The translations under genes were made by a program, and so were the position numbers. 64,000 nt of DNA from Aminobacter aminovorans (GTDB lineage: Bacteria > Pseudomonadota > Alphaproteobacteria > Rhizobiales > Rhizobiaceae). The stretch is taken from positions 3,673,501 to 3,737,500 of the forward strand of contig NZ_UFSM01000001.1 of NCBI RefSeq assembly GCF_900445235.1, in the 5' to 3' direction. Positions 17,881 to 27,536 of the stretch are shown piece after piece. Numbering within the stretch: the first letter of the stretch is position 1; every line of letters starts with the position of its first letter. The notes beneath the pieces were generated by a model. That model did not search any database. It had not been told where the DNA came from and saw only the letters and a program-made list of their open reading frames with translations.

Positions 17881-18978
17881 ATGAACGCCGATTTGCACCT
17901 GAACGCAGCCGCAACCGAGATCGATGCCGCGCTGCCGCAGTGGAGCCGCGCGGAAGCCCAGGCGATCTACGATTCGCCCTTCAACGACCTGCTGTTTCGG
18001 GCACAGACTGTCCATCGCGAGAATTTCGACCCCAACCGGGTGCAGATGTCGCGCCTGCTGTCGATCAAGACAGGCGGCTGCCCCGAGGATTGCGGCTATT
18101 GCAGCCAGTCGTCGCGTCATGAATCCGGCCTCAAGGCCTCCAAGCTGATGGAGGTGCAGCGTGTTATGGCTGAGGCCAGGAAGGCGAAGGACGCCGGCGC
18201 CACGCGCTATTGCATGGGTGCAGCCTGGCGCAGCCCCAAGGAGCGCGACATGGATGCCGTTGTCGCCATGATCGAGGGCGTCAAGGAACTCGGCATGGAA
18301 ACCTGCATGACGCTCGGCATGCTCGATCTCGGCCAGGCGCAGCGGCTGAAGCAGGCCGGCCTCGACTACTACAACCACAACATCGACACCTCCGAGCGCT
18401 ACTACAACGAGATCATCACCACCCGCACCTTTGCCGACCGGCTGGATACACTCGCCAATGTCCGCGACAGCGGCATCAAGGTCTGCTGCGGCGGCATCGT
18501 CGGCATGGGCGAGGAGAAGGCCGACCGGGTCGACATGCTGGTGACGCTCGCCAACCTGCCCGAGCATCCTGACAGCGTGCCGATCAACATGCTGATCCCG
18601 ATCGAGGGCACGCCGCTGGGTGAAGCAGACCCGATCGAGCCGATCGAGTTCGTGCGTACCATCGCACTTGCCCGTATCATGATGCCGAAGTCGCATGTGC
18701 GCCTGTCGGCCGGCCGCACGGCGATGAGCGACGAGATGCAGGCGCTGTGCTTCTTTGCCGGTGCCAATTCGATCTTTGTCGGCGACACGCTTCTGACCGC
18801 CGAAAATCCCGGCGAAGACAAGGACACGGCGCTGTTCCGTCGTCTCGGCATCCAGCCGATGGAGCTCGACACCTGCGCATCGGCCCGAGAATCGGAACCG
18901 ATTCTGGGTGAGCACGATGCGCAGACTGAAAGTGCCAGAGCGTCCTTTGCGCGTCCCGCAGGACGCGCGGCGCTCTAG
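17881..18978 (+). CDS. bioB: Biotin synthase
   Basis: Radical SAM enzyme that inserts sulfur into dethiobiotin. The SAM-cluster motif C67-x3-C71-x2-C74 and the auxiliary-cluster region are intact. ATG 17881 with GGAGAG upstream is preferred to an in-frame start at 17827. The protein has 365 residues, longer than usual. Residues 332-365 are encoded entirely by a dispersed palindromic repeat (18874-18978) that also supplies the stop codon, so the tail is probably a non-functional extension. The stop overlaps the GTG start of bioF by one base. Confidence 0.96.
   Translation: MNADLHLNAAATEIDAALPQWSRAEAQAIYDSPFNDLLFRAQTVHRENFDPNRVQMSRLLSIKTGGCPEDCGYCSQSSRHESGLKASKLMEVQRVMAEARKAKDAGATRYCMGAAWRSPKERDMDAVVAMIEGVKELGMETCMTLGMLDLGQAQRLKQAGLDYYNHNIDTSERYYNEIITTRTFADRLDTLANVRDSGIKVCCGGIVGMGEEKADRVDMLVTLANLPEHPDSVPINMLIPIEGTPLGEADPIEPIEFVRTIALARIMMPKSHVRLSAGRTAMSDEMQALCFFAGANSIFVGDTLLTAENPGEDKDTALFRRLGIQPMELDTCASARESEPILGEHDAQTESARASFARPAGRAAL
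18874..18978. repeat. RIME-like palindromic repeat inside the bioB 3' end (copy A)
   Basis: It aligns over about 100 bp with 35940-36043. The left part forms the hairpin AGAATCGG-AA-CCGATTCT. The right part has the nested hairpin GCGCGTCC-CGCA-GGACGCGC, flanked by AGAGCG and CGCTCT and ending in TAG. It encodes the last 34 residues and stop codon of BioB. Confidence 0.85.
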
Positions 18979-20114
18979 TGAGCGGACGAGCCCTGCTCGA
19001 CCGCTACCGGGCCAGCCTGAGCGGGCTGGCCCGCAAGAGCCGGCTGCGTGCACTCAGCGGCCGCGCCGGGCTCGATTTCGCTTCGAATGATTATCTCGGC
19101 CTGGCGGGCAGCAAGCGCATGGCCGACGCGGTCGCCACCGCTCTGGCCAATGGTACGCCCGTCGGCGCCACCGGCTCGCGCCTGCTGCGCGGCAACGACC
19201 CCGAGCATGAGGCGCTGGAAGCAAAAGCCGCCAGCTTCTTCGGCGCAGAACGGGCGCTGTTCTTCGGCGGCGGCTATGTCGCCAACTTTGCCGTGCTCAC
19301 CACCCTGCCCCAGAAGGGCGATCTGATCGTGCTCGACGAGTTGATCCATGCCAGCGCCCATGAGGGCGCCCGTGCCGGCCGCGCCGAGGTGGTGGAAGCC
19401 AGACACAACGACGCCAATGCAGTGGAAGACGCCGTCAAGACCTGGCGCGCGGACGGTGGCACCGGACGTGCCTGGATCATCACTGAAAGCCTCTATTCGA
19501 TGGACGGGGACCGCGCGCCGCTGGACGACCTCGCCGCCGTCGCCGACCGGCACGACGCCTTCCTGTTCGTCGACGAGGCGCATGCGACTGGCGTCTATGG
19601 TCCCGATGGCCGCGGACTGGCGCATCATCTCGAAGGCCGCGACAATGTCGTCGTTCTGCACACGTGCGGCAAGGCACTGGGCGCTTCGGGCGCGCTGGTC
19701 ACGGCGCCAGCCCTGTTGTGCGACTATCTCGTCAACCGCTGCCGGCCCTTCATCTACGCCACAGCCCCCTCGCCGCTGATGGCGGTGGCGTCGGCTACAG
19801 CGCTCGACATCGTCGGCGACGAGCCCGACCGCCGCGACCAGCTGGCCAGGCTGGTGAAGCTGGCAGGCGAGAAGGCCGGAACACTGGGCTTCGCGCCGAG
19901 CGGCTCGCAGATCCTGCCCATCATCATCGGCGACAATGCGCGCGCCATGCAACTTGCCGAAGCGCTGCAGGCACGCGGCTTCGACGTGCGCGGCATCCGC
20001 CCGCCGACCGTGCCCGAGGGTACCGCGCGGCTGAGGATTTCGCTGACGCTCAATGTCGGCGAAGAAGATCTAGCGGCGCTGTTCGACGCCCTTTCCGAGG
20101 AGTGCTCGCGATGA
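18978..20114 (+). CDS. bioF: 8-amino-7-oxononanoate synthase
   Basis: 378-residue PLP enzyme of the alpha-oxoamine synthase family, joining L-alanine to the pimeloyl thioester. The N-terminal SNDYLGL-type motif ([10 protein letters not shown]), the cofactor-binding [10 protein letters not shown] and the Schiff-base lysine in [12 protein letters not shown] are present. The start is GTG 18978, overlapping the bioB stop. It ends in an ATGA overlap with bioD. Confidence 0.96.
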   Translation: MSGRALLDRYRASLSGLARKSRLRALSGRAGLDFASNDYLGLAGSKRMADAVATALANGTPVGATGSRLLRGNDPEHEALEAKAASFFGAERALFFGGGYVANFAVLTTLPQKGDLIVLDELIHASAHEGARAGRAEVVEARHNDANAVEDAVKTWRADGGTGRAWIITESLYSMDGDRAPLDDLAAVADRHDAFLFVDEAHATGVYGPDGRGLAHHLEGRDNVVVLHTCGKALGASGALVTAPALLCDYLVNRCRPFIYATAPSPLMAVASATALDIVGDEPDRRDQLARLVKLAGEKAGTLGFAPSGSQILPIIIGDNARAMQLAEALQARGFDVRGIRPPTVPEGTARLRISLTLNVGEEDLAALFDALSEECSR

Positions 20115-20791
20115 CGGCACAGAAGTTGGCGAAGATCGTCGTGACCGGCACCGACACCGGCATCGGCAAGACCGTGTTCGCCGCTGGCCTGACCGCCCTG
20201 CTCGACGGCGTCTACTGGAAGCCAGTGCAGTCAGGCATCGAGGAAGAGACCGACAGCGAGATCGTCGCCCGCCTAACCGGCCTTGCGCCGGAGCGTGTGC
20301 TGGCTGAAGCCTGGCGGCTGAAGGAGCCGCTGTCGCCGCACCGCGCCGCCGAGCGCGACGGCGTCGAGATCGATGCCGACGCGCTCGCCCTGCCCGCCGC
20401 CGCACGGCCGCTGATCGTCGAGGGCGCCGGCGGGCTGATGGTGCCGATCAACCGGCGCACGCTCTATATCGACGTCTTCGCCCGCTGGTCGGCACCCGTT
20501 GTGCTCTGCGCCCGTACCGGGCTCGGCACGATCAACCACACGCTGCTGTCCATCGAGGCGTTGCGCGCCCGCTCGGTCCCGCTGCTGGGCGTCGCCTTCA
20601 TCGGCGACGAGATGGCAGACACTCAACGCACCATCGCCGAGATGGGCAATGTGCGCGTGCTTGGCCGCCTGCCCCGGCTCGCCCCGCTGACGCCCGAAAC
20701 GCTTGCCGAGGCCATGCGGACGCACTTCAACGCGGCCGACTTCCTGGAGGGCCGGTTCTTCGAGGCCCAGTTATTCGAGGCAAAGTCATGA
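20111..20791 (+). CDS. bioD: Dethiobiotin synthetase
   Basis: 226-residue ATP-dependent carboxylase/cyclase forming dethiobiotin from diaminopelargonic acid. The P-loop GTDTGIGKT is at about 12-20, the substrate region reads YWKPVQSG, and [10 protein letters not shown] follows. ATG 20111 overlaps the bioF stop, and the stop overlaps the bioA start. Confidence 0.95.
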   Translation: MTAQKLAKIVVTGTDTGIGKTVFAAGLTALLDGVYWKPVQSGIEEETDSEIVARLTGLAPERVLAEAWRLKEPLSPHRAAERDGVEIDADALALPAAARPLIVEGAGGLMVPINRRTLYIDVFARWSAPVVLCARTGLGTINHTLLSIEALRARSVPLLGVAFIGDEMADTQRTIAEMGNVRVLGRLPRLAPLTPETLAEAMRTHFNAADFLEGRFFEAQLFEAKS

Positions 20792-22053
20792 GCCGTTCGT
20801 CGGTCTGGCATCCCTTCACCCAGCACGCCACCGAGCCCGTGCCGCCCGTCATCGCGCGCACTGAGGGGGCCTATGTCGAGACAGCTGACGGCAAGCGCAT
20901 CCTCGACGCGATCTCGTCCTGGTGGGTCATCACCCACGGCCACCGCCACCCGAAAATCGTCAATGCGATCCGCAACGCCACCGAAACGCTCGACCAGGTC
21001 ATCTTCGCCGGCCTGACCCATGAGCCGGCGGAACGGCTGGCGTCGGCACTGGTAGGGATGGCGCCTTCAGGCCTCGACTGGGTGTTTTATTCCGACAGCG
21101 GCTCGACCAGCGTCGAGGTGGCGCTGAAGATGGCGCTCGGCTTCCACCGCAACAATGGCGCCGCTCGTACGCGCCTGGTCGTGATGGAGCACAGCTACCA
21201 TGGCGACACCATCGGCACGATGAGCGTCGGCGCGCGTGGGGTGTTCAACGCCGCCTACGACCCGTTGCTGTTCGAGGTCGACACCATCCCCTTCCCCGCG
21301 CCCGGTCGCGAGCAGGAAACGCTCGACCGCTTCGAGGCGCTGACCCGCGAGGGCAAGGCTGCTGCCTTAATCGTCGAGCCGCTGGTGCTCGGTGCGGGCG
21401 GCATGCTGATGTATCCGGCCCAGGTGCTGACCGAGCTGAAGCGCATCGCCGAAAAGTCCGGCACGCTGTTCATCGCCGACGAGGTGATGACCGGATGGGG
21501 CCGCACCGGCACCATGTTTGCCTGCGAGCAGGCAGGCATCTCGCCCGACATCCTCTGCACCTCCAAGGGCTTGACCGGCGGCTCGATGCCGCTGGCGGCG
21601 ACACTTGCGACCGACGCAATCTTCCGGGCGCATTTTTCGACCGACCGCGCCAAGACCTTCTTTCATTCAAGCTCCTATACGGCGAACCCCATCGCTTGCG
21701 CCGCTGCCCTTGCCAATGTCGGGATCTGGCAAGACGAGCCGGTGGCCGAGCGCGTGACGGCATTGGCGAAGATGCAGGCGGAGAAGGTCGCGCGCTTCCG
21801 CGACGACTCGCGCTTCGAGAATGTGCGCACGGCCGGCACGATTGCCGCGCTCGACCTGCGTGTCGGCAAGGCGGGCTATCTCGCCGATGTCGGGCCGAAG
21901 CTGCGGGCGTTCTTCCTCGAGCGCGGGCTGCTGGTCCGGCCACTCGGCAATGTCGTCTACCTATTGCCGCCCTATTGCGTGACGGCAGGCGAACTCGACC
22001 GGCTCTATGACGCCGTCGACGAGGCCGCAGAACTTGCTGGCGGCGTCGGATGA
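20788..22053 (+). CDS. bioA: Adenosylmethionine-8-amino-7-oxononanoate transaminase
   Basis: 421-residue fold-type I aminotransferase using SAM as amino donor. It begins WHPFTQH, typical of BioA, and has [14 protein letters not shown], the [12 protein letters not shown] phosphate loop, [11 protein letters not shown] and the PLP lysine in CTSKGLTGG. It overlaps bioD and bioZ by four bases each. Confidence 0.97.
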   Translation: MSRSSVWHPFTQHATEPVPPVIARTEGAYVETADGKRILDAISSWWVITHGHRHPKIVNAIRNATETLDQVIFAGLTHEPAERLASALVGMAPSGLDWVFYSDSGSTSVEVALKMALGFHRNNGAARTRLVVMEHSYHGDTIGTMSVGARGVFNAAYDPLLFEVDTIPFPAPGREQETLDRFEALTREGKAAALIVEPLVLGAGGMLMYPAQVLTELKRIAEKSGTLFIADEVMTGWGRTGTMFACEQAGISPDILCTSKGLTGGSMPLAATLATDAIFRAHFSTDRAKTFFHSSSYTANPIACAAALANVGIWQDEPVAERVTALAKMQAEKVARFRDDSRFENVRTAGTIAALDLRVGKAGYLADVGPKLRAFFLERGLLVRPLGNVVYLLPPYCVTAGELDRLYDAVDEAAELAGGVG

Positions 22054-23033
22054 ACGGCACTGCGCGAATCGCCGGCTTCGGGCACCATGTGCCGGGCCGC
22101 AAGGTCGGCAACGCCGAGATCGAGGCGAGCCTCGGGCTCGACGCCGGCTGGATCGAAGGCCGCACCGGCATTCGCTCGCGCTACTGGGCCGAGCCTCGGG
22201 ATACGCTTTCCGACCTCGCCGCCAAGGCAGGCGAGATGGCGCTGCAGCAGGCCGGCATCGCACGCGACGATATCGGCCTGCTGCTGCTCGCCACGTCGAC
22301 ACCCGACCACCTGCTGCCACCAAGCGCGCCGCTGGTCGCCCACAAGCTCGGCCTTGCCAGGTCGGGCGGCATCGATCTCGCCGGGGCCTGCGCCGGCTTC
22401 ATCTATGCGCTGACCTTCGCCGACGGCTTCGTGCGACTACACAACAAGCCTGCCATCGTCATTGCCGCCAACATCCTCAGCCGCCGCATCAATCCCGCCG
22501 AGCGGGCAAGTGCGGTGCTGTTCGCCGACGCCGCAGGGGCAGTCGTGCTCACGCCCGCCGACGACCCCGGCCACGGTATTCTCGGCGCCTCGGTCGCGGC
22601 CGATGGCGGCGGCTACGGCCTGATCCAGATTCCGGCCGGCGGCAGCAACCGGCCTTTCTCAGACGAACTCGACATCGCCGAAACGCGCATGACCATCGCA
22701 GATGGGCGGGCGGTTTTCGCCAAGGCGGTCGAGATGATGAGCCGTTGCTCCACGGAGGCGCTCGCCGCGGCTGGCCTGGAAACGTCTGCCATCAACCGCT
22801 TCGTGCCGCACCAGGCCAATGCCCGCATCTTCAATGCAGTGGGCAAGTCGCTCGGCATCGCCGACGACAGGATCGTCAAGACGATCGCCGACTACGGCAA
22901 TTCATCGGCCGCCACGATCCCACTGTCATTGTCGCTGGCGCATCTGAAAGCGCCGTTCCAGCGCGGCGAAAAGCTGCTGCTTTCGGCAGCCGGCGCGGGT
23001 CTCACCGGCGGTGCGCTGGTGGTTGGAATATAG
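22050..23033 (+). CDS. bioZ: BioZ, FabH-like 3-oxoacyl-ACP synthase for pimeloyl thioester formation
   Basis: 327-residue thiolase-fold condensing enzyme with the KAS III triad C114 (GACAGFI), H254 (VPHQANAR) and N284 (YGNSSAAT). A FabH homologue inside a bio operon is the rhizobial BioZ arrangement. Published work on Agrobacterium BioZ showed condensation of glutaryl-CoA with malonyl-ACP to start pimelate synthesis, bypassing BioC/BioH, and no bioC or bioH is seen here. It overlaps bioA by four bases. Confidence 0.93.
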   Translation: MNGTARIAGFGHHVPGRKVGNAEIEASLGLDAGWIEGRTGIRSRYWAEPRDTLSDLAAKAGEMALQQAGIARDDIGLLLLATSTPDHLLPPSAPLVAHKLGLARSGGIDLAGACAGFIYALTFADGFVRLHNKPAIVIAANILSRRINPAERASAVLFADAAGAVVLTPADDPGHGILGASVAADGGGYGLIQIPAGGSNRPFSDELDIAETRMTIADGRAVFAKAVEMMSRCSTEALAAAGLETSAINRFVPHQANARIFNAVGKSLGIADDRIVKTIADYGNSSAATIPLSLSLAHLKAPFQRGEKLLLSAAGAGLTGGALVVGI

Positions 23034-23065
23034 CTTCGCGCCGGCTGGCGTATCAGGGAGGAACA

Positions 23066-23518
23066 ATGCGCAAGATCGTAGCGGGCAAGCTGCATGGCAT
23101 CCACGTCACCGAAGCCAACCTCAACTATCACGGCTCGATCACGCTCGACCCCGACCATTGCGAAGAAGCCGGCATCCTGCCGATGGAGTTCGTCGAGATC
23201 TGGAACAAGAGCTCCGGCGCGCGGATTTCGACCTATGTCATCCTCGGCGAACGCGGCTCGCGTTGCTGTATCCTCAACGGTGCCGCCGCCCGCACCTGCC
23301 AGGCCGGCGACCAGGTCATCATCTGCAATTCGGTATATGTGAACGAAAGCGAGATCACCGCGCTCAAGCCGCGCGTGCTGACCTTCGACAAGGACAACCG
23401 CATCGCCGACCGGCTGAGCTATTCGGTCGAGCGCGACCAGGCCGGCCGCTACAGCTTCTCGATACTGGACGAGGCCAGTGCCAGGCTTCCGATCCCGGCA
23501 CTGGTCAGCAGTCACTAG
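23066..23518 (+). CDS. panD: Aspartate 1-decarboxylase (pyruvoyl enzyme precursor)
   Basis: 150-residue proenzyme that self-cleaves between G23 and S24 (NYHGSIT) to make the pyruvoyl group. It decarboxylates aspartate to beta-alanine for pantothenate and Co[15 protein letters not shown] and the later RISTY segment match the family. It is about 25 residues longer than typical PanD at the C-terminus. GGGAGGAACA precedes the ATG. It follows bioZ by 32 bp on the same strand, so aspartate is used at both ends of this cofactor block (nadB and panD). Confidence 0.9.
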   Translation: MRKIVAGKLHGIHVTEANLNYHGSITLDPDHCEEAGILPMEFVEIWNKSSGARISTYVILGERGSRCCILNGAAARTCQAGDQVIICNSVYVNESEITALKPRVLTFDKDNRIADRLSYSVERDQAGRYSFSILDEASARLPIPALVSSH

Positions 23519-23675
23519 CAGCATTCCTCCGGGGACAAAGCTTCTGCGGGCGTTCATGACCAGACCTCGGCAGGCAATGCAATCGCATGCCGGCTCTCGG
23601 TAATTGCAACGCCGCTAAATTTCCCACACAAGTAGCATCACAGCTTGGCGCAGACGGAAGGATCATCGGGACTGC

Positions 23676-24449
23676 ATGCAAGGCAACACCGGGGAAGCTG
23701 TCAATTTCATATGGATCGGTGACAGGCTTGGCGGATTGCATGCAGCATGCATCCGCTCGTTTCAGCGGCACGGCTATCGCCCGGTGTTGCACACGTTCGA
23801 CGCACCCGGCGACACCCCTGACGGCGTCGAAATTTTCGACGCCTCGCAACTGCTGTCAAGGCATGAGATCGTTGCCTACAGACGTGAGAAGAGCCTGGCA
23901 CTGACGGCGAACATCTACCGCTACAGGCTGCTGGGCGCCGGGCTTGGCCTTTATGCCGACTGCGACGTCTACTGCCTGAAGCCGTTTCCCCGACAAGACT
24001 GGCTATTTGGCTGGGAGACGAATGGCGTGATCAATAATGCCGTGTTGAAGGCACCAGCCGACAGCGAGTTGGTGAAAAGCCTCGTCAAGAGCACCACTGG
24101 CCGGCATTTCATCGCCCCATGGTGGTCGCCGAGAAAGAAGGCGGCCTACGGTCAGCTTCAGAAACTCGGGATTGGACGCGACATCAAGCGGACCAAATGG
24201 GGCACGACCGGCCCTCGGCTCCTCACCCATTTCATCAAGGAATATGACCTGGCAGACAAGGCGCTCCCCATGGACGCATTCTACCCGGTCCATCAAAAGA
24301 TGACCGATCTTCTGTTCGACAGCAAGCTATCGATCAAGGACATCACGACACCGAGAACCTACGCGATCCACCTGTACAACAACTCGATCTCACCAACACT
24401 CCATCCGCCGGCAGGCAGCCCCCTTGCCGAGATCCTTGCTGTTTCCTAG
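23676..24449 (+). CDS. Glycosyltransferase with DXD motif (GT32/OCH1-like)
   Basis: 257-residue putative sugar transferase. The opening VNFIWIGDRLGGLHAACIRSF, the central YRYRLLGAGLGLYADCDVYCL with the metal-binding DXD (DCD), and the late HLYNNS match the sugar-binding-region glycosyltransferases related to OCH1 and Gb3 synthases. No signal peptide or membrane segment is visible. It stands alone after the bio/pan block with 157 bp upstream. The acceptor is unknown; a surface glycan is likely. Confidence 0.8.
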   Translation: MQGNTGEAVNFIWIGDRLGGLHAACIRSFQRHGYRPVLHTFDAPGDTPDGVEIFDASQLLSRHEIVAYRREKSLALTANIYRYRLLGAGLGLYADCDVYCLKPFPRQDWLFGWETNGVINNAVLKAPADSELVKSLVKSTTGRHFIAPWWSPRKKAAYGQLQKLGIGRDIKRTKWGTTGPRLLTHFIKEYDLADKALPMDAFYPVHQKMTDLLFDSKLSIKDITTPRTYAIHLYNNSISPTLHPPAGSPLAEILAVS

Positions 24450-24542
24450 CGCAAGGAAGCTGGAGGGGCGGAGTGGCGACCGCCACCGGCGCAAAAGACA
24501 CGCCGGTGGGTTTCAGGCTGACACGAAGCGACGAATGACGCC

Positions 24543-25049
24543 TTAGCGGCGTTCAAGGTGCTCGACTGCGAGGAAGGCAGCCTTGGCTGCCAGCGACAGC
24601 TGCTTGGCGGAATCGACACGGGCCGGCGTGTAATAATGCTCCTCGTGCAGCATGTTGACCGTGCCGAGCATGATGTCGCCGACGAAGACCGGCCAATTGA
24701 GCACCGAACCGCAGCCGAGCGACCAGATCAGCTCGTGATCGGGGAAGACGTCGGCAATGTCCTTGATGGTGTTGGCGACGAAGGGCTGGCGCTGGACATG
24801 AATCGTCTCGAACCAGTGGGTGCGGTTGATCGGCTTGGTGCCCGAGACGGGATAGGCATCGGGATGGCTGGTATAGGTGCGGCCGGAGACCTCGGTGGCC
24901 CAGTCGAGCTTCATCACGGTGAACAGCTTGGCGCCGACGACGACGTCGGCCAGAGCCTGCAGCGCCGCCCACACGCCTTCGACCTCCGATGTGGTCGCAA
25001 TGGCGGCATCAAAGGCGGCCAGCGCCTCGGCGAAATTGGTCTCTGTCAT
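24543..25049 (-). CDS. GAF domain protein
   Basis: 168 residues that consist of little more than one GAF domain (about 20-160; blocks KLFTVMKLDW, VLNWPVFVGDIMLGTVNMLHEE). There is no output domain. It is the last gene of the minus-strand peptide-type ABC transporter operon, 14 bp after an ATPase gene. It may bind a small ligand imported by the transporter or modulate it, but no function can be read from the sequence. Confidence 0.8.
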   Translation of the reverse strand: MTETNFAEALAAFDAAIATTSEVEGVWAALQALADVVVGAKLFTVMKLDWATEVSGRTYTSHPDAYPVSGTKPINRTHWFETIHVQRQPFVANTIKDIADVFPDHELIWSLGCGSVLNWPVFVGDIMLGTVNMLHEEHYYTPARVDSAKQLSLAAKAAFLAVEHLERR

Positions 25050-25063
25050 GGTGTACCTCTATT

Positions 25064-25807
25064 TCAAGTCTTGGGTAGAGACGCGCTGAACCTGGTCAGT
25101 TCGCGCGAATAGGCATCGACGAGTTGGCCGCGCTTGAGCTGGTCGACACTGGCTACCTCGACGACGCGGCCATGGCGCATCACCGCAAGGCGGTCGCACA
25201 GGAACGAAACGACCGGCAGATTGTGCGTTACCATCAGATAGGTCAGCCCCTGCTCGCGGCGCAAGCGCTTGAGCAAATTGAGGATTTCCGCCTGCACCGA
25301 GACGTCGAGCGCCGACGTCGGCTCGTCGAGCAACAGCATCCTCGGCTTGAGAATCAATGCGCGCGCAATGGCTACGCGCTGGCGCTGGCCACCCGAAAGC
25401 TGGTGCGGGAAGCGGAACCGGAAGCGGCGGTCGAGGCCGACCCACTGCATGACTTCGTCGACGCGCTCGCCGCTGTTGCCGATGCCGTGGATGGTCAGCG
25501 GCTCGCTCAGCGTCGCATCGACAGTCTTGCGCGGATGCAGCGAGCCGTAAGGGTCCTGGAACACCATCTGGCATTGCTTGGCAAAAGCACGGTCGATGCC
25601 ATGGGTGCGCGGCTCGCCAAAGACCGAGATCGAGCCGGTCCAGCTTTTGGCCATGCCGGCAATGGCCTTGAGCACCGTGGTCTTGCCCGAGCCGCTTTCG
25701 CCGACAAGCGCGAAGCTCTCGCCTTGTGCGACCTCGAAGCCGATGCCGTGGGTGACCTTCGAATCGCCGTAGGAGATGTCGAGGTTGTCGATCGCCAGCG
25801 CGTTCAT
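25064..25807 (-). CDS. Peptide-type ABC transporter ATP-binding protein (DppF/OppF-like)
   Basis: 247-residue ATPase with Walker A GESGSGKTT, signature LSGGQRQRVAIARAL, Walker B LLLDEPTSALD and the H-loop MVTHN. Start 25807 (MNALAIDNLD) is chosen because it overlaps the stop of the preceding ATPase gene and fits the family N-terminus; a longer upstream frame exists. It pairs with the ATPase at 25804-26634. It is shorter than many OppF proteins and lacks the usual C-terminal oligopeptide-binding extension. Confidence 0.92.
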   Translation of the reverse strand: MNALAIDNLDISYGDSKVTHGIGFEVAQGESFALVGESGSGKTTVLKAIAGMAKSWTGSISVFGEPRTHGIDRAFAKQCQMVFQDPYGSLHPRKTVDATLSEPLTIHGIGNSGERVDEVMQWVGLDRRFRFRFPHQLSGGQRQRVAIARALILKPRMLLLDEPTSALDVSVQAEILNLLKRLRREQGLTYLMVTHNLPVVSFLCDRLAVMRHGRVVEVASVDQLKRGQLVDAYSRELTRFSASLPKT

Positions 25808-26634
25808 GTCGAAGCCCCAGTACGTTCGAGGACAGGAAGCTCGTCGCGGCTTTCGTCGAGGCGCGGGATCGAGGCGAGCAGGCCCTGCGTATAGGGATGC
25901 TTGGCGTTCCTGAGTTCGCCGGCATCGCATTCCTCGACCACCTCGCCGCTGCGCATCACCAGGATGCGATCGCAATAGGCCGAGACGAGGTCGAGGTCGT
26001 GGCTGATCAGGATCAGCCCCATGCCCTTGCGCTTGACCAGGTCGTCAATGATCTCGAGCACCTGGGCCTGGACGGAAACGTCGAGCGCCGAGGTCGGCTC
26101 GTCGGCGATCAGAAGATCGGGCTCCGGGATGAGCATCATGGCGATCATGACGCGCTGGCCCATGCCGCCCGAGACCTCGTGCGGGTAGAGGCCGAGCACG
26201 CGCTCCGGATCGTTGATGCGCACGGCTTCCAGCATGGCAAGCGTGCGGCTGCGGATATCGCTGCGGCCCAGCCTCTGGTGGGTCAGCAATGCTTCGGCGA
26301 TCTGATCGCCGATGGTCATGACCGGGTTGAGCGAGAACTTGGGGTCCTGCATGACCATAGAAATGCGCGCGCCGCGGATCGAGCGCATCTGCTTTTCCGA
26401 CAGCGACAGAAGATCGGTGCCATTGAAGCTCATCTCGTCTGCGGTGACCCGGCCTGGCGACCGGATCAGCCGCAGGATCGAGCGGCCGGTCATCGACTTT
26501 CCTGAGCCGCTCTCGCCGACGATGCCGAGGCGTTCGCGGCCAAGCGTCAGCGACAGGCCCTTGACCACGTCGACCGGACCACGCGCCGTCGGGAACGTGA
26601 CCTTCAGGTTGCGTATTTCAAGCAGCGGGTTCAT
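25804..26634 (-). CDS. Peptide-type ABC transporter ATP-binding protein (DppD/OppD-like)
   Basis: 276-residue ATPase with Walker A GESGSGKSMTG, signature VSGGMGQRVMIAMML, Walker B LLIADEPTSALD and the H-loop ISHDL. Start 26634 (MNPLLEIRNLKVTF) overlaps the preceding permease stop by four bases, and its own stop overlaps the next gene. It supplies energy to the permease pair at 26631-28624. Confidence 0.93.
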   Translation of the reverse strand: MNPLLEIRNLKVTFPTARGPVDVVKGLSLTLGRERLGIVGESGSGKSMTGRSILRLIRSPGRVTADEMSFNGTDLLSLSEKQMRSIRGARISMVMQDPKFSLNPVMTIGDQIAEALLTHQRLGRSDIRSRTLAMLEAVRINDPERVLGLYPHEVSGGMGQRVMIAMMLIPEPDLLIADEPTSALDVSVQAQVLEIIDDLVKRKGMGLILISHDLDLVSAYCDRILVMRSGEVVEECDAGELRNAKHPYTQGLLASIPRLDESRDELPVLERTGAST

Positions 26635-27536
26635 TGCCGATCTCCATGCTTGGGGTCGAGCACATCGCGCAGACCGTCTCCGAGGAAACAGAAGCCGAGG
26701 CTGACGATGACGATGGCAAAGCCGGGCATCGTCGCCACCCACCACTGGTCGAGGATGAAGGAGCGGCCGCGCGAGATCATCGCGCCCCATTCCGGCAGCG
26801 GCGGCTGGGCGCCGAGCCCGATGAAGCCGAGGCCGGCGGCCGTCAGGATGATGCCGGCCATGTCGAGCGTGACCCGGATGATCATCGAGGACGTGCAGAG
26901 CGGCAAGATGTGGTTGACGATGACACGGAACGACGAGGCGCCCTGCAACTCGACGGCCGAGACGAACTCCGAGTTACGGATGGTCAGGGTTTCGGCTCGG
27001 GCGATGCGGGCATAACCGGGCCAGGTCGCAATCGCGATGGCGATGATCGCGTTCTGGATGCCGGGTCCGAGTGCTGCCACGAAAGCCAGCGCCAGGATCA
27101 GCTTCGGCATCGACAGGAAGATGTCGGTGATGCCCATCAGGATGCGATCGACCCAGCCGCCGAAATAACCGGCGACAGCGCCGATGATCAGGCCGACGGG
27201 CGCGGCAAGCACGGCCACCAGCGCCACGATCATCAGCGTAATGCGCGCGCCGTAGACCACCCGGCTCCAGATGTCGCGGCCGAGCTCGTCCGTGCCCATC
27301 CAGTTGTCCCAGCTCGGCGGCTTGAGCCGCATGGCGAGGTCCTGGCCAACAGGCGAATGGGTGGCGATCCACGGCGCAAACAGCGCCACCAGGATCAGCG
27401 TCAGCACAATGACCGCACCGACCATGGCCAGCGGGTTGCGCGCCAGCGCGCGGCTCAGCCGGTAGCTGCGGCCAAGCCGGGCCTGCAGGCGCGAGGACGG
27501 CGAATCGTCAAGAAGCCAGTCACGTGTCGTAGCCAT
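26631..27536 (-). CDS. Peptide-type ABC transporter permease (DppC/OppC-like)
   Basis: 301-residue inner-membrane protein. A cytoplasmic N-terminus and first membrane helix near residue 40 are followed by MGTDELGRDIWSRVVYGARITL and five further helices. The EAA loop ELQGASSFRVIVNHILP couples it to the ATPases. It starts on the last base of the dppB-like gene stop region (27536). Confidence 0.93.
   Translation of the reverse strand: MATTRDWLLDDSPSSRLQARLGRSYRLSRALARNPLAMVGAVIVLTLILVALFAPWIATHSPVGQDLAMRLKPPSWDNWMGTDELGRDIWSRVVYGARITLMIVALVAVLAAPVGLIIGAVAGYFGGWVDRILMGITDIFLSMPKLILALAFVAALGPGIQNAIIAIAIATWPGYARIARAETLTIRNSEFVSAVELQGASSFRVIVNHILPLCTSSMIIRVTLDMAGIILTAAGLGFIGLGAQPPLPEWGAMISRGRSFILDQWWVATMPGFAIVIVSLGFCFLGDGLRDVLDPKHGDRQ

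Noticed and set aside
16897..19053. 718-codon minus-strand frame across nadC, bioB and bioF
   Set aside because: The plus strand carries three unmistakable enzymes with overlapping starts; the antisense frame is an artefact of codon bias.
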